Shown one piece after another: positions 51,254 to 60,668 of a stretch of 64,000 nucleotides of DNA. The translations under genes and the position numbers were made by a program. Origin of the DNA: Porticoccaceae bacterium (GTDB lineage: Bacteria > Pseudomonadota > Gammaproteobacteria > Pseudomonadales > Porticoccaceae); contig BPKH01000001.1 of assembly GCA_026005035.1 (NCBI GenBank), forward strand, positions 124,001 through 188,000. Reading direction: 5' to 3'. The notes beneath the pieces were generated by a model, which was not told the origin of the DNA, made no database searches, and was given only the letters and a program-made list of their open reading frames with translations. Positions within the stretch are counted from its first letter, which is position 1; every line of letters begins with the position of its first letter.

Positions 51254-52402
51254 CTAGCCCTCCCGCGCCACCTCGTAGCGCGCCAGATACCGCTCGAAGG
51301 CGGGCATCGCCTTCTCCACCGAGAGGCCGAACTGGGCGAGCCGGTACTCGTGGCGCCCGAACTTGTCCTGGGGGTTGTCGGCAAGCCAGGCCCGCATCCC
51401 GGCCTCGGCCGCCTCGGTGAAGGGCTTGCCCAGCTTGGCGTAGAGGGCGCGCATGGTCCCGATGGGATCGGTGACCAGATCCGCGTAGTGGACGTCGACG
51501 ATCCGCTCCTCGCCCGCCCGCTCGCGGAAATCCATGATCCGCTCCAGGTGCTGCTGGGCCTGCCAGAGGCAGTTTTGCCCCACCCACTCGGGGCTCACCC
51601 CGCCCGAGAACCCCCGATGGGAGAGGGCGATGATGCTGCAGAAGGAGCCCAGGGCGGTGAAGGGATCGCGGTGGGTCCAGATGAGTTTTGCGTCCGGGTA
51701 GGTGGCGACGAGCGTGTCGAGCCAGAGGGCATGGGACGGCATCTTGAGGTTCCAGGTGCCCGGCGCCTCGGCCTGGAGCACCTGGAGGAACTTGCGGTGG
51801 TAGGCGTAGGCCGAGCGCATGTCGGTGGAAAAGAGCCAGTCCCGGTAGATCAATCGAGTGCAGCGCGACTCCAGCATCAGGGTCTTGAAGTCGTGGGCCA
51901 TGAAGTAGACGCACTCGTTGGGATAGATGGCGGAACTGCGGTAGTACTTGCCCATCTCCGGATGGGCGGCGAGCAGCCGCCGCTCCTCCTCGAGGCGTGC
52001 CAAGGCCCGGGGGTCGGTGTAGAGGGTCTCCCGGGTGGGCGGCGGCACGGGGTCGTCGATCTCCCAGGTGAGGGGCGAGCGATGGGCGGGGTCGGCGGCG
52101 AGCAGATTGCTGAGCAGCGTGGTACCCGTGCGGGGCATGCCGAACACGAACACCGGCTCGACGATGGGGCGCTCGAGCAGCTCGGGCCGCTTCCGCAGGT
52201 AATCGGCCACTTTGAGCCGATTGGCGAGGTGCTTGACGGCGTCCTCCCGGAGCCGCTCGCGCACCGGCGGCGGGGGATTGCCAGCGTTGACGTCCTCCAG
52301 GTAGACCTCGAGCCCCTCGCGGAAGCTGTCGCTGTCGAACTCGGAAAGCCCCGTGCGGCGCATCGCCTCTTCGATGACGGCGTCGGCCGTGAGTCGCTCC
52401 AT
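51254..52402 (-). CDS. Sulfotransferase family protein
   Basis: 382 residues. PAPS 5'-phosphosulfate loop FGMPRTGTTLLSNLLAADP (about 88-105), 3'-phosphate site AKLIWTHRDPFTALGS, then ERIVDVHYADLVTDPIGTM. Long N-terminal helical cap. It is a distant paralogue of the protein at 17342. ATG 52400-52402. Divergent from the SDR-ADH-MBL operon across 188 nt that holds a forward promoter at 52528; no operator repeat was seen there. Confidence 0.86.
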   Translation of the reverse strand: MERLTADAVIEEAMRRTGLSEFDSDSFREGLEVYLEDVNAGNPPPPVRERLREDAVKHLANRLKVADYLRKRPELLERPIVEPVFVFGMPRTGTTLLSNLLAADPAHRSPLTWEIDDPVPPPTRETLYTDPRALARLEEERRLLAAHPEMGKYYRSSAIYPNECVYFMAHDFKTLMLESRCTRLIYRDWLFSTDMRSAYAYHRKFLQVLQAEAPGTWNLKMPSHALWLDTLVATYPDAKLIWTHRDPFTALGSFCSIIALSHRGFSGGVSPEWVGQNCLWQAQQHLERIMDFRERAGEERIVDVHYADLVTDPIGTMRALYAKLGKPFTEAAEAGMRAWLADNPQDKFGRHEYRLAQFGLSVEKAMPAFERYLARYEVAREG

Positions 52403-52527
52403 GGCATTTCCCCTCCGGACAGTGGAACGACGAGGGATTCTGGCACGCCCCCCGCAACCCGACAACGGGCGGGGACGTCGCGGCCGGGCCAAGGTGGCGC
52501 CTGGCCCGGCGGAAACGCGCGCCGGCG

Positions 52528-52556
52528 TTGAGCCCCCGGCCACTCCCTTCTACACT
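52528..52556 (+). promoter_or_regulatory. Possible sigma-70 promoter for the SDR-ADH-MBL operon
   Basis: TTGAGC (52528-52533), a 17-nt spacer and TACACT (52551-52556), 34 nt before the SDR start. Both boxes match the consensus at four of six positions with the optimal spacing. The GC-rich spacer makes it an average candidate. Confidence 0.45.
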
Positions 52557-52590
52557 GCAGTCGAAAATCGCAAGTGAGGAGATCGGGAGA

Positions 52591-53379
52591 ATGGGCAAGG
52601 GCCTTTTCGACTGCACCGGCAAAGTCGCCCTCGTCACCGGCGGCAACGGCGGCATCGGCCTCGGCTTCGCCCGCGGCATCGCCAAGATGGGCGGCAGCCT
52701 CGCCATCTGGGCGCGGGACGCAGAGAAAAACGCCGCCGCCAAGGCGGAACTGCTGGCCGCCGGCGCCGCGCGGGTGGAGACCTACCAGGTGGACGTCTCC
52801 TCGGAGGAGGCGGTGGTGGACGGCTACCGGCAACTGCTCGCCGACTTCGGCCGCATCGACTGCGTGTTCGCCAACGCCGGCCCGCCGCCGCGCTACAACT
52901 CGGTGTTCGACATGCCCACCGAGCACTGGCACCGCTTCCAGTCGGTGGCCCTGCACGGCGCCTTTTTCACCCTGCGCGAGGGCGCGCGCCACATGGTGGC
53001 GCGCGCCGAGGCCGGCGAGCGCGGGGGCAGCCTGGTGGCCTGCGGCAGCCTGTCCATGTTCCACGGCCTGCCCGGCAAGGCAGAATACGCCGCCTCCAAG
53101 AGCGCCGTGGCGGCGGTAATCCGCTGCCTGGCCGTAGAGCTCGGCACCTTCGGCATCCGCGCCAACGTGGTCGCCCCGGGACTCATCATCACCCCCATGA
53201 TGGGCGGCGAGGAGACGGTGGCGGCCCTGACCGCCCACTACGCGCCGCAGATCCCCTTGAAGCGCGTCGGCTACCCCGAGGACTTCGAGGGGATCGGCGC
53301 CTTTTTGTGCAGCGACGCCTCGTCCTTCCTCACCGGCGAGACGATCACCATCGATGGCGGCTACATGATTCGCCCCTGA
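52591..53379 (+). CDS. Short-chain dehydrogenase (SDR)
   Basis: 262 residues. GGNGGIG at about 17-23, ANAGP in place of NNAG, Ser in ACGSLSMFHGLPG, YAASK at about 165. C-terminal GETITIDGGYMIRP. ATG 52591 follows a GAGGAG site. It leads a three-gene run with a zinc alcohol dehydrogenase and an MBL hydrolase; consecutive alcohol oxidations are implied. Confidence 0.88.
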   Translation: MGKGLFDCTGKVALVTGGNGGIGLGFARGIAKMGGSLAIWARDAEKNAAAKAELLAAGAARVETYQVDVSSEEAVVDGYRQLLADFGRIDCVFANAGPPPRYNSVFDMPTEHWHRFQSVALHGAFFTLREGARHMVARAEAGERGGSLVACGSLSMFHGLPGKAEYAASKSAVAAVIRCLAVELGTFGIRANVVAPGLIITPMMGGEETVAALTAHYAPQIPLKRVGYPEDFEGIGAFLCSDASSFLTGETITIDGGYMIRP

Positions 53380-53398
53380 GGGCGTGGAGGAGTCGATC

Positions 53399-54418
53399 AT
53401 GCGCAGAGTGCTCAACATCCACGACGTCGACGACGTGCGCCTCGACCAGGTGCCCGACCCCACCCCCGGCGAGCGGGACGTGCTGGTGCGGGTGCGGGCC
53501 TGCGGCATCTGCGGCAGCGACCTGTCCTACATCAAGATCGGCGGCATCATGCGCCCGCCCGGCGGCGTCACCCCCCTGGGCCACGAGGCGGCCGGCGAAG
53601 TGGCCTGGGTCGGCCCGGCGGTGAAGGGGCTCGAGGTGGGCCAGCGGGTGGTGATCAATCCCATGATGACCCCGAGTGCCATCGGCAGCGGCGGCCCCGA
53701 GGGCGCCTTCACCGAAACCCTGCTGGTGGCCGACGCCAAGGTGGGCGACAACCTGCTGCCGATCCCCGACGATCTCCCCTTCCACATCGCCGCCCTGGCG
53801 GAACCCCTGGCGGTGGCGCTGCACGGCGTCAACCGCGCCCAGGTGAAGCCCGGGGACAAGGTGGTGGTCTTCGGCTGCGGGCCCATCGGCCTCGGCATGG
53901 TGCTGTGGCTCGCCGAGCGGGGCGTCGAGGACGTGGTGGCCCTCGACCTGTCCGAAGAGCGGCTGGCACGGGCCCGGGCCCTGGGCGCGCGGGCGGCGCT
54001 CAACCCCACCAAGGTGGACCTGCGCGCCGAACTGCGCCGCCTCCACGGTCCGGGACGCGTTCTCAACCGGGAGGGGGTGGGCACCGACGCCTTCATCGAC
54101 GCCGCCGGCGCCCCCAACATCCTCTCCGACGTGATCCAGATGGCCAAATATCACGCCCGGATGGTGGTCACCGCCGCCTACATGCGCCCCGTCGAGATCC
54201 CCCTGGGGGCCATGCTCACCACCGAGATGACCCTCACCACGGCGGTCGGCTACCCCACCGAGATGCCGGAGGTGGTGGCCGCCCTGCCGCGCCTGCGGGA
54301 GAAACTGGAAGCGCACTACATCAGCCACCACTACCCACTCGGACGGGTGCTCGAGGCGCTGGACGTGGCCCGCAACCCCGCCTCGGGCAAGGTGATGGTG
54401 GAGATCGAGGAGAGCTGA
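53399..54418 (+). CDS. Zinc-binding alcohol dehydrogenase (MDR) without the structural-zinc lobe
   Basis: 339 residues from ATG 53399 with GGAGG upstream; a GTG at 53384 is less likely. Catalytic zinc ligands are C38 (CGICGSD) and H62-E63 (LGHEAAGEV). Where four cysteines for a second zinc usually follow, the sequence is NPMMTPSAIGSGGPEGAF. Cofactor site: VVVFGCGPIGLGMVLWL. Its TEMTLTTAVGYPTEMPEVV segment is typical of sorbitol/idonate-type MDR enzymes. NAD(P)-dependent oxidation of a secondary alcohol is expected. Confidence 0.87.
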   Translation: MRRVLNIHDVDDVRLDQVPDPTPGERDVLVRVRACGICGSDLSYIKIGGIMRPPGGVTPLGHEAAGEVAWVGPAVKGLEVGQRVVINPMMTPSAIGSGGPEGAFTETLLVADAKVGDNLLPIPDDLPFHIAALAEPLAVALHGVNRAQVKPGDKVVVFGCGPIGLGMVLWLAERGVEDVVALDLSEERLARARALGARAALNPTKVDLRAELRRLHGPGRVLNREGVGTDAFIDAAGAPNILSDVIQMAKYHARMVVTAAYMRPVEIPLGAMLTTEMTLTTAVGYPTEMPEVVAALPRLREKLEAHYISHHYPLGRVLEALDVARNPASGKVMVEIEES

Positions 54419-54422
54419 GGCC

Positions 54423-55670
54423 ATGGCGGAGCGCAAACAACCCCTCCTCGCCTCCCTGGTGAACGCCGGCGAGGGGCAGACCCGAGCCGAGCCGATCACC
54501 GACTTCGTCCACATGGTGGCGGACGTCTCCAACGCCTATCTGGTCAACACCGCCGACGGCGACGTGCTGATCAACACCGGGTTCGTCGCCAACGCCGAGC
54601 GCAACCGCGCGCTCCTCGCCCCCGTGCGCTCGGGACCGCTGCGCTACATCGTCCTCACCCAGGCCCACCCCGACCACTACGGGGGCGTGCCTCTGCTCGC
54701 CGAGCCCGAGACGCGGATCGTGGCCGGCCGGGGCTTTGTCGACACCTGGCGCTTCTTTCAGATGCTCGACCCCTACCTGCGGCGCCGCTCGGGACGGCTG
54801 TGGACGGGAACGATCAAGAACCGGAACATCGAGGTGCCCGAGGTGGTGCCCCACGTGGAGGTGGACGGGGAATTCGCCTTCGAGGTGGGGGGGCGGCGCT
54901 TCGAGGTGATCGCCACCCCCGGCGGCGAATCTCTCGACGCGGTGGTGGTCTGGCTGCCCGCCGAGCGGATCGCCTTCACCGGCAACCTGTTCGGACCGGT
55001 CTTTCTCTCCATGCCCAACCTGTGCACCCTGCGCGGCGACAAGCCGCGCTCGGCGAAGCTCTGGCTCTCCTGCCTGGAGCGGGTGCGGGCGTTGGGCGCG
55101 GAGCTTCTCATCACCGGCCACGGCGAGCCCATACGTGGAGCTAGGGAGATCCGCTCGAGCCTCGACCGGATGCACGCCGCCGTCTCCTGGATCCACGACC
55201 GCACCGTCGAGGGGATGAACGCCGGGCGCGACCTCTACACCCTGATGCGCGAGATCCGCCTGCCGCCCGAACTGGCCATCGGCGAGTACCACGGCAAGGT
55301 CTCCTGGGCGGTGCGCACCATCTGGCACGAGTATTCCGGCTGGTTCCTGATGGAGTCCACCACCGAGCTCTACGGCGTGCCCCGCTCGAGCGTCCACCGC
55401 GACCTGGCGGAGCTCGCGGGCGGCGCCGGCGCCCTCGCCGAGCGGGCGGCCGCCCACCTGGCGGCGGGCCGGCCCCTGGAAGCGCTCCACCTGTTGGACG
55501 TGGCGCTGGACGCCGAGCCGGACCACGGCCGCGCCCTGGAAGTGAAAATCGGTGCCCTCGAAGCGCTCCTCGAGGCCTCGGGGGGCGTCAACTTCTCCGA
55601 GACCCGCTGGCTCGAGAGCGAGATCGCCCGCTGCCGCGCCGCCCTCGAGGACAAGAGCGCCGCCCGCTGA
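54423..55670 (+). CDS. MBL-fold metallohydrolase, alkylsulfatase-like
   Basis: 415 residues. The metallo-beta-lactamase motif reads TQAHPDHYGG (80-85), so glutamine replaces the first His of HxHxDH. LFTGN-type strand IAFTGNLFGPVF and LLITGHGEPIRG provide the later metal ligands. The C-terminal part (about 280-415, WAVRTIWHEYSGWFLMESTTELYG, then helical repeats AAHLAAGRPLEALHLLDVALDAEP) resembles the dimerisation and SCP2-like regions of SdsA1-type alkylsulfatases. It may hydrolyse a sulfate or other ester. 4 nt after the ADH stop. Confidence 0.8.
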   Translation: MAERKQPLLASLVNAGEGQTRAEPITDFVHMVADVSNAYLVNTADGDVLINTGFVANAERNRALLAPVRSGPLRYIVLTQAHPDHYGGVPLLAEPETRIVAGRGFVDTWRFFQMLDPYLRRRSGRLWTGTIKNRNIEVPEVVPHVEVDGEFAFEVGGRRFEVIATPGGESLDAVVVWLPAERIAFTGNLFGPVFLSMPNLCTLRGDKPRSAKLWLSCLERVRALGAELLITGHGEPIRGAREIRSSLDRMHAAVSWIHDRTVEGMNAGRDLYTLMREIRLPPELAIGEYHGKVSWAVRTIWHEYSGWFLMESTTELYGVPRSSVHRDLAELAGGAGALAERAAAHLAAGRPLEALHLLDVALDAEPDHGRALEVKIGALEALLEASGGVNFSETRWLESEIARCRAALEDKSAAR

Positions 55671-55705
55671 GGTAAAGTGGCGGTACCCTTAAGCGGTGCC
55701 GCGTC

Positions 55706-57547
55706 ATGGTGTTCGACCTCCTCCACAACGCCGCGCTGGTCTTCGCGGTCTGCTGGCTGCACTCCCTCGTCTCGCGGCGCTTTCCGCCCGACACCTGGGC
55801 GGGCCAGCTCCTCTCCGGCACCGTCTTCGCCCTGGCCACGGTGGCCGCGATGATGACCACCATCCTGCTGGCCCCGGGACTGTGGCTGTGGACCGACGCG
55901 GGCGCCGCGGTGGTGGCGGCCGCCGCCGCCAGTGTCGGACCCATCGCAGGTGGCCTCGCCGCTCTGGCCGGCGCGCTCTACCAGGGGTGGATGGGCGGCC
56001 TCGCCGCGGGCGGTGCCATCGTCAACCTCGGCCTGGCTTTTGCCGCGGGCGAGGCCGCCCGCCGGCTCCTCGCCCGCCGCGGCCGCGAACCCGACTGGCG
56101 CGCCGGCTTGCTGCTCGGCCTTTTGGTCTACGGTGTCGGCTCCTGGCAGCAGCTCCACTTCCATCTGCGCAGTGAGGTCGCGCCCACCCCCGGCTTTTTC
56201 CTCGCCGTGGTGGCGGTGATGGCGCCCCTGACGGCGCTGCTCGTCCTGCAACTCTCCTACGTGGCGCGCAAGGAGCGCCTGGAGCGGCGGGTCACCTGGC
56301 TCGCCCACCACGACCTCCTCACCGGCCTGCCCAACCGCCATCGGGCGCTCGAGCTCCTCGAAGAGATGGCCGACCGTCCCGGCGCCGCGTTGCTCTACCT
56401 ACGCGGTTTGCCGCTCTACAACGAGACGCTGGGCAGCGAAGTGGGGGATTTCTTGCTGCGTGCGGCCGCGGAACGGCTGCGGGAAGCGGCGCCGGCGGGA
56501 GGCTTTGCCGCCCGCACGGGCGGACTCGAGTTCCTGGTGGCCGCTCCCGGCGGGGAAGTGGGCGCGGCAGCGGCCGCCCAAACGGCACTCGCGGCTTTGG
56601 CGGAGCCCGTCCCCTGGGGCGACAAGCTGCTCGCCCTCGACCCCGTGGGGGGGTACGCGGGGGCCGGCGAGGCCAGCGAAGAGGGTCAGGCCCTGCTGCG
56701 CCGCGCCGCCCTCGCCCTGGAGGCGGCCCGCGAAGCCCCGAGCACTGACCTGGTGCCCTTCGACGCCACCCTGGAACGGCGGGTCCAGGAATCCCTGGCC
56801 CTCAAGGAGGCCCTGGCCCAGGCTCTCGCCCGAGAAGAGCTGGAGGTGGTCTACCAGCCCTACCTGGTTCTGGGCGAGGGAGAGGTGCGGGGCGTGGAGG
56901 CGCTGGTGCGCTGGCGCCATCCCGAGTATGGTCTCCTGGGGCCGGAGCAGTTCCTCGCCGCCGCGGTGCACAGCGGGCTCATCACCCGGGTGGGCGCCTG
57001 GGTGCTGGAGCGGGCCGCCCTGCGCTTCGAGGAGCTTCGCCGCGCGGGGCTCGACCCGCCGGAGCTCGCCGTCAACCTGGCCCTCGTGGAACTGGCCGAC
57101 CGCCGATTGCCGGAACGCATCGCCGGCATTCTCGAGCGCACCGGTCTGCCGGCCGAGCGCCTGTCCCTCGAGCTGAGCGAAGTGGAGACCGCACGCCGCC
57201 CCGACACCGTGCTGGCCACCGCCGAACGGTTGCGGGCGATGGGCGTCCGCCTCGCCGTGGACCACTTCGGCGCCGCCCAGGTGAGTCCGCTCCTGCTCCG
57301 GGCCCTGCGCCCCGCCCTGGTGAAGGTGGACCGGCGCTATCTGGCCGGGGATGCCGCCGATCGCCGCCTCGCCGGCGCCCTAGTGGGACTGGCGCGCGCC
57401 CTGGACGCCCCCGCCTTGGCCCTGGGCGTCGAAGAAGAAGCGACGGCCCGGGCGTGCCGGGAACTGGGATTCACCCTCGCCCAGGGCTATCTCTACACCC
57501 GGCCCCTGGCGGCGGAGGAGCTGTCCGCCTGGCTTGCGGCGCGGTGA
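55706..57547 (+). CDS. Membrane-anchored degenerate GGDEF-EAL protein
   Basis: 613 residues. An N-terminal region (about 1-185) with five or six hydrophobic segments resembles 5TM sensory domains. DLLTGLPNRHRALELL starts a GGDEF domain whose active site is GGLEF (about 270), so cyclase activity is unlikely. The EAL domain keeps EALVRW (about 398) and VNLALVEL, but VDHFGAAQV stands where DDFGTGY is usual (about 518) and ALGVEE where AEGVE is usual (about 571). Phosphodiesterase activity is therefore doubtful; it may be a c-di-GMP binding or signalling protein. Not linked to the catabolic genes. Confidence 0.85.
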   Translation: MVFDLLHNAALVFAVCWLHSLVSRRFPPDTWAGQLLSGTVFALATVAAMMTTILLAPGLWLWTDAGAAVVAAAAASVGPIAGGLAALAGALYQGWMGGLAAGGAIVNLGLAFAAGEAARRLLARRGREPDWRAGLLLGLLVYGVGSWQQLHFHLRSEVAPTPGFFLAVVAVMAPLTALLVLQLSYVARKERLERRVTWLAHHDLLTGLPNRHRALELLEEMADRPGAALLYLRGLPLYNETLGSEVGDFLLRAAAERLREAAPAGGFAARTGGLEFLVAAPGGEVGAAAAAQTALAALAEPVPWGDKLLALDPVGGYAGAGEASEEGQALLRRAALALEAAREAPSTDLVPFDATLERRVQESLALKEALAQALAREELEVVYQPYLVLGEGEVRGVEALVRWRHPEYGLLGPEQFLAAAVHSGLITRVGAWVLERAALRFEELRRAGLDPPELAVNLALVELADRRLPERIAGILERTGLPAERLSLELSEVETARRPDTVLATAERLRAMGVRLAVDHFGAAQVSPLLLRALRPALVKVDRRYLAGDAADRRLAGALVGLARALDAPALALGVEEEATARACRELGFTLAQGYLYTRPLAAEELSAWLAAR

Positions 57548-57548
57548 G

Positions 57549-58076
57549 ATGCGCCCGCTGCGCCCCTTCGCCCGCACCGCCCGGCGCTGGTGGGCAGTGC
57601 TGTTGGGCGTGCCCCTCGTCTGCTACGCCCTTACCCTGCGCGGCCGGGGGACCATCACCCCCGCCGAGCAGGCGGAGCTCGAGTCCTACATCCGCTACTT
57701 CGGCCGAGCAAGCCTCACGGTGCGGGAGTACTGCTACTTCGACGAGGCGGGACGGCCCAAGAACCGCGGGCGGTGCGTCGCCGAGGTGCCGCGCTCGCCG
57801 GATTACTTCGCCCCGCAGGACGCAGAATACGCCCGCCAGTACCGGGGCGAGCCCCTCGGCCCGCCCGTCGCCGAGCCGGAGATGGAGATCGTCTACCTGC
57901 ACTCCTTCCCCGAGGTCTGGCTGGCCTGCAACCATCCCCGCGCCTACGGCTGCACCCTGATGGAGGAGTGGCCGCGGCGGGTGACCATCTTTCTGACCAC
58001 CTTCGACAAACAGCTCGGCGACATCACCCTGCACCACGAGATCGAGTACCACGCGCGGCGGGGCATCCGCCACTAG
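57549..58076 (+). CDS. Hypothetical protein with N-terminal membrane segment
   Basis: 175 residues from ATG 57549, 1 nt after the EAL gene stop. One hydrophobic helix (WWAVLLGVPLVCYALTL, about 14-30) is followed by a soluble, probably periplasmic domain with four cysteines (YCYF, RCVAEV, WLACNH, YGCTL) and a C-terminal HHEIEYHARRGIRH cluster that could bind metal. HExxxH is not the canonical HExxH protease motif. No family was recognised. Coupling to the GGDEF-EAL gene suggests a shared process. Confidence 0.65.
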   Translation: MRPLRPFARTARRWWAVLLGVPLVCYALTLRGRGTITPAEQAELESYIRYFGRASLTVREYCYFDEAGRPKNRGRCVAEVPRSPDYFAPQDAEYARQYRGEPLGPPVAEPEMEIVYLHSFPEVWLACNHPRAYGCTLMEEWPRRVTIFLTTFDKQLGDITLHHEIEYHARRGIRH

Positions 58077-58084
58077 GAATCGCC

Positions 58085-58972
58085 TCAGGCCACCGGGGGG
58101 CTTTCCCGAACCAGCTCGCGGTACAGTTGCCGCCAATCCGCCGGCACGATGCCAAAGGTGGTGGCGAGCCGCTCGGTGTCGAGCACCGAATAGGCGGGGC
58201 GGCGGGCCGGGGTGGGGTAGTCGCGGCTCGCCACCGGCCGGATCCCCTCCGGCGCCAACGCCAGCGCTTCGCCCCGGGCCCGCGCTTCGGCCACCACCAG
58301 CCGCGCGAACTCCCACCAACTGGTGCTGCCCGAGGGGGCCAGATTGTAGAGCCCCGCCTTGTCGGGGTCGTGGAGGACCTGCTCCAGGCAGACCGCCACC
58401 TGGCGGGCGATCCACCCGGCCGGCGTCGGCGTGCCCACCTGGTCGGCCACCACCTGGATCTCGGCGCGCTCCCGGGCGAGGCGCAGGATGGTGTTGGGGA
58501 AGTTGCGTCCCTGGCGGGCGTAGACCCAGCTCACCAGAAAGACCAGATACTGGCATCCGCTCTTCTCGATGGCCTCGAGGCCGCGCGCCTTGCTCGCGCC
58601 GTAGACGTTGAGCGGCCGGCGGGGATCGCTCTCCCGCCAGGGGCGGCGCGCGCTGCCGTCGAAGACGTAGTCGGTGGAAAAGTCGACCAGAAGCGCCGCG
58701 TTGGCGTCGCACCAGGCGGCCAGGGTGGCCGGCAGGCGGTGGTTGAGCCGCTCGGCCTCTTCGGGCTCTTCCTCGGCCCGATCCACCGCCGTGTAGGCGG
58801 CAGCGTTGACCACGATGTCGGGATCCTCCTGGTCGAGCAGGCGGTTGAGGCGGCGCAGATCGCGCAGATCGCAGTGCCGGCGGGTCAGCGGGAAGACGTC
58901 GCCGACGGTGGACAGGGTGCGCATCAGCGCCCGCCCCACCTGGCCGGTGGCGCCGAGGAGCAGGATCTTCAC
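58085..58972 (-). CDS. rfbD: dTDP-4-dehydrorhamnose reductase
   Basis: 295 residues. Rossmann motif [50 protein letters not shown] with the catalytic Thr/Ser region, and [12 protein letters not shown] (YxxxK). It reduces dTDP-4-keto-L-rhamnose to dTDP-L-rhamnose for surface polysaccharide. GTG start 58972 overlaps the rfbB stop by 4 nt. rfbA and rfbC are not in the window. Confidence 0.95.
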   Translation of the reverse strand: MKILLLGATGQVGRALMRTLSTVGDVFPLTRRHCDLRDLRRLNRLLDQEDPDIVVNAAAYTAVDRAEEEPEEAERLNHRLPATLAAWCDANAALLVDFSTDYVFDGSARRPWRESDPRRPLNVYGASKARGLEAIEKSGCQYLVFLVSWVYARQGRNFPNTILRLARERAEIQVVADQVGTPTPAGWIARQVAVCLEQVLHDPDKAGLYNLAPSGSTSWWEFARLVVAEARARGEALALAPEGIRPVASRDYPTPARRPAYSVLDTERLATTFGIVPADWRQLYRELVRESPPVA

Positions 58973-60048
58973 CGCTCTCCCCCGCCGCCGTAATGGCGCT
59001 CGAGCCATTCCGCCACCCCGGCCCGGGCGCGCTCCACCCAGCTGGGGTTGGCCAGGTACCAGTCGACGGTGCGCGCCAGGCCGCTGGCGAAGGTTTCCCG
59101 GGGCTGCCAGCCGAGCTCCCGGCGGAGCTTCCCCGCGTCGATGGCGTAGCGGCGGTCGTGGCCGGGGCGGTCGGCGACGAAGGTGATCAGGTCGCGAAAA
59201 GCGCGCACCCCCGGGGGCCGCGGCAGATCGCGCCCCTCCAGTTCCGCGCACAGGGCCTCCACCACCTCCAGGTTGGTGCGCTCCGCGTCGCCGCCGATGT
59301 GGTAGGTCTCCCCCACCCGTCCCCCCAGGAGCACCGCCCACAGCGCCCGGGCGTGATCCTCCACGTACAGCCAGTCGCGCACCTGGCGGCCGTCGCCGTA
59401 GAGGGGCAGCGGCCGGCCGGCGAGGGCGTTGAACAGCATCAGCGGAATGAGTTTTTCCGGATACTGCCGGGGGCCGTAGTTGTTGGAGCAGTGGGTGACG
59501 AGCACCGGCAGTCCATAGGTGCGGTGCCAGGCGCGCACCAGGTGGTCGGCGCCCGCCTTGCTCGCCGAATAGGGGGAGCTCGGCGCGTAGGGGCCGCCCT
59601 CGCGGAAGCGCTCCGGGCGGTCGCCCAGATCGCCGTAGACTTCGTCGGTGGACACCTGCAGGAAGCGGAAGGCGGCGCGGCGGGGGGCGTCGAGCCCCGC
59701 CCAGTAGGCGCGCGCGGTCTCCAGGAGCTGGTAGGTGCCCACCAGGTTGGTGGCGATGAACGCGGCGGGCTCGCGGATGGAGCGGTCGACGTGGCTCTCC
59801 GCGGCCAAGTGGATCACCGCGTCCGGGCGGTGGCGGTCGAAGACCGCCTCCAGGGCCGGCCGGTCACCGATGTCCACCCGCTCGAAGTGGTAGCGGGGGT
59901 GGTCGGCGACTGCGGCCAGGGAGTCGGGATGGGCGGCGTAGGTGAGCTTGTCGACGTTGACCACCTCCACCTCGGTTTCCGCGAGCAGGTGGAGGACGAG
60001 GGCCGAGCCGATGAAGCCGCCGCCGCCCGTGACCAGAACCCGTTCCAT
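58969..60048 (-). CDS. rfbB: dTDP-glucose 4,6-dehydratase
   Basis: 359 residues. [64 protein letters not shown] (catalytic Thr-Asp-Glu) and [15 protein letters not shown] are diagnostic. It converts dTDP-glucose to dTDP-4-keto-6-deoxyglucose, the first committed step of dTDP-rhamnose synthesis. ATG 60048; 6 nt after dcd and coupled to rfbD. Confidence 0.96.
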   Translation of the reverse strand: MERVLVTGGGGFIGSALVLHLLAETEVEVVNVDKLTYAAHPDSLAAVADHPRYHFERVDIGDRPALEAVFDRHRPDAVIHLAAESHVDRSIREPAAFIATNLVGTYQLLETARAYWAGLDAPRRAAFRFLQVSTDEVYGDLGDRPERFREGGPYAPSSPYSASKAGADHLVRAWHRTYGLPVLVTHCSNNYGPRQYPEKLIPLMLFNALAGRPLPLYGDGRQVRDWLYVEDHARALWAVLLGGRVGETYHIGGDAERTNLEVVEALCAELEGRDLPRPPGVRAFRDLITFVADRPGHDRRYAIDAGKLRRELGWQPRETFASGLARTVDWYLANPSWVERARAGVAEWLERHYGGGGER

Positions 60049-60054
60049 GGGCGC

Positions 60055-60621
60055 CTACGCCTTGGGCAGCGTCACGCCGCGCTGGCCCTGATACTTGCCG
60101 TCGCGGTCCCGGTAGGAGACGGCGCACACCTCGTCCGCCTCGAGGAAGATCACCTGGGCCACCCCCTCGTTGGCGTAGATCTTCGCCGGCAGGTTGGTGG
60201 TGTTGGAAAACTCCAGGGTCACGTGGCCCTCCCACTCCGGCTCCAGGGGCGTCACGTTGACGATGATCCCACAGCGGGCATAGGTGGACTTGCCGAGGCA
60301 GATGGTGAGGACGTTGCGGGGGATCCGAAAGTACTCCACGGTGCGCGCCAGGGCGAAGGAGTTCGGCGGGATGATGCAGTGGTCGCCCCGCACGTCGACG
60401 AAGGCCGCGCTATCGAAATTTTTCGGGTCCACCGTGGTGGGGTGGATGTTGGTGAACACCTTGAACTCGTCGGCGCAGCGCACGTCGTAACCGTAACTGG
60501 AGACGCCGTAGGAGATGACCCGCCGCCCGTCGAGACTGCGCACCTGGCTCGGCTCGAACGGCTCGATCATGCCGTGTTCGAGGGCCATGCGGGTGATCCA
60601 CTTGTCGGACTTGATGGCCAT
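60055..60621 (-). CDS. dcd: dCTP deaminase
   Basis: 188 residues, the standard length. [22 protein letters not shown], the [14 protein letters not shown] segment, [52 protein letters not shown] (with the catalytic Glu) and the C-terminal [12 protein letters not shown] are conserved. It forms dUTP from dCTP, feeding dTMP synthesis. ATG 60621. Confidence 0.97.
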   Translation of the reverse strand: MAIKSDKWITRMALEHGMIEPFEPSQVRSLDGRRVISYGVSSYGYDVRCADEFKVFTNIHPTTVDPKNFDSAAFVDVRGDHCIIPPNSFALARTVEYFRIPRNVLTICLGKSTYARCGIIVNVTPLEPEWEGHVTLEFSNTTNLPAKIYANEGVAQVIFLEADEVCAVSYRDRDGKYQGQRGVTLPKA

Positions 60622-60668
60622 GGTCGCCGCCCCTGCGGAGAGCGGGCATGATACCCGCGCCCGCCGGC

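Noticed and set aside
48892-51420. 842-residue plus-strand open frame
   Set aside because: Antisense to the SDR and carboxylesterase, whose motifs are clear; the translation is repetitive.
57549-58076. Zinc metalloprotease call based on HHEIEYH
   Set aside because: The spacing is HExxxH, not HExxH, and no third ligand is evident.
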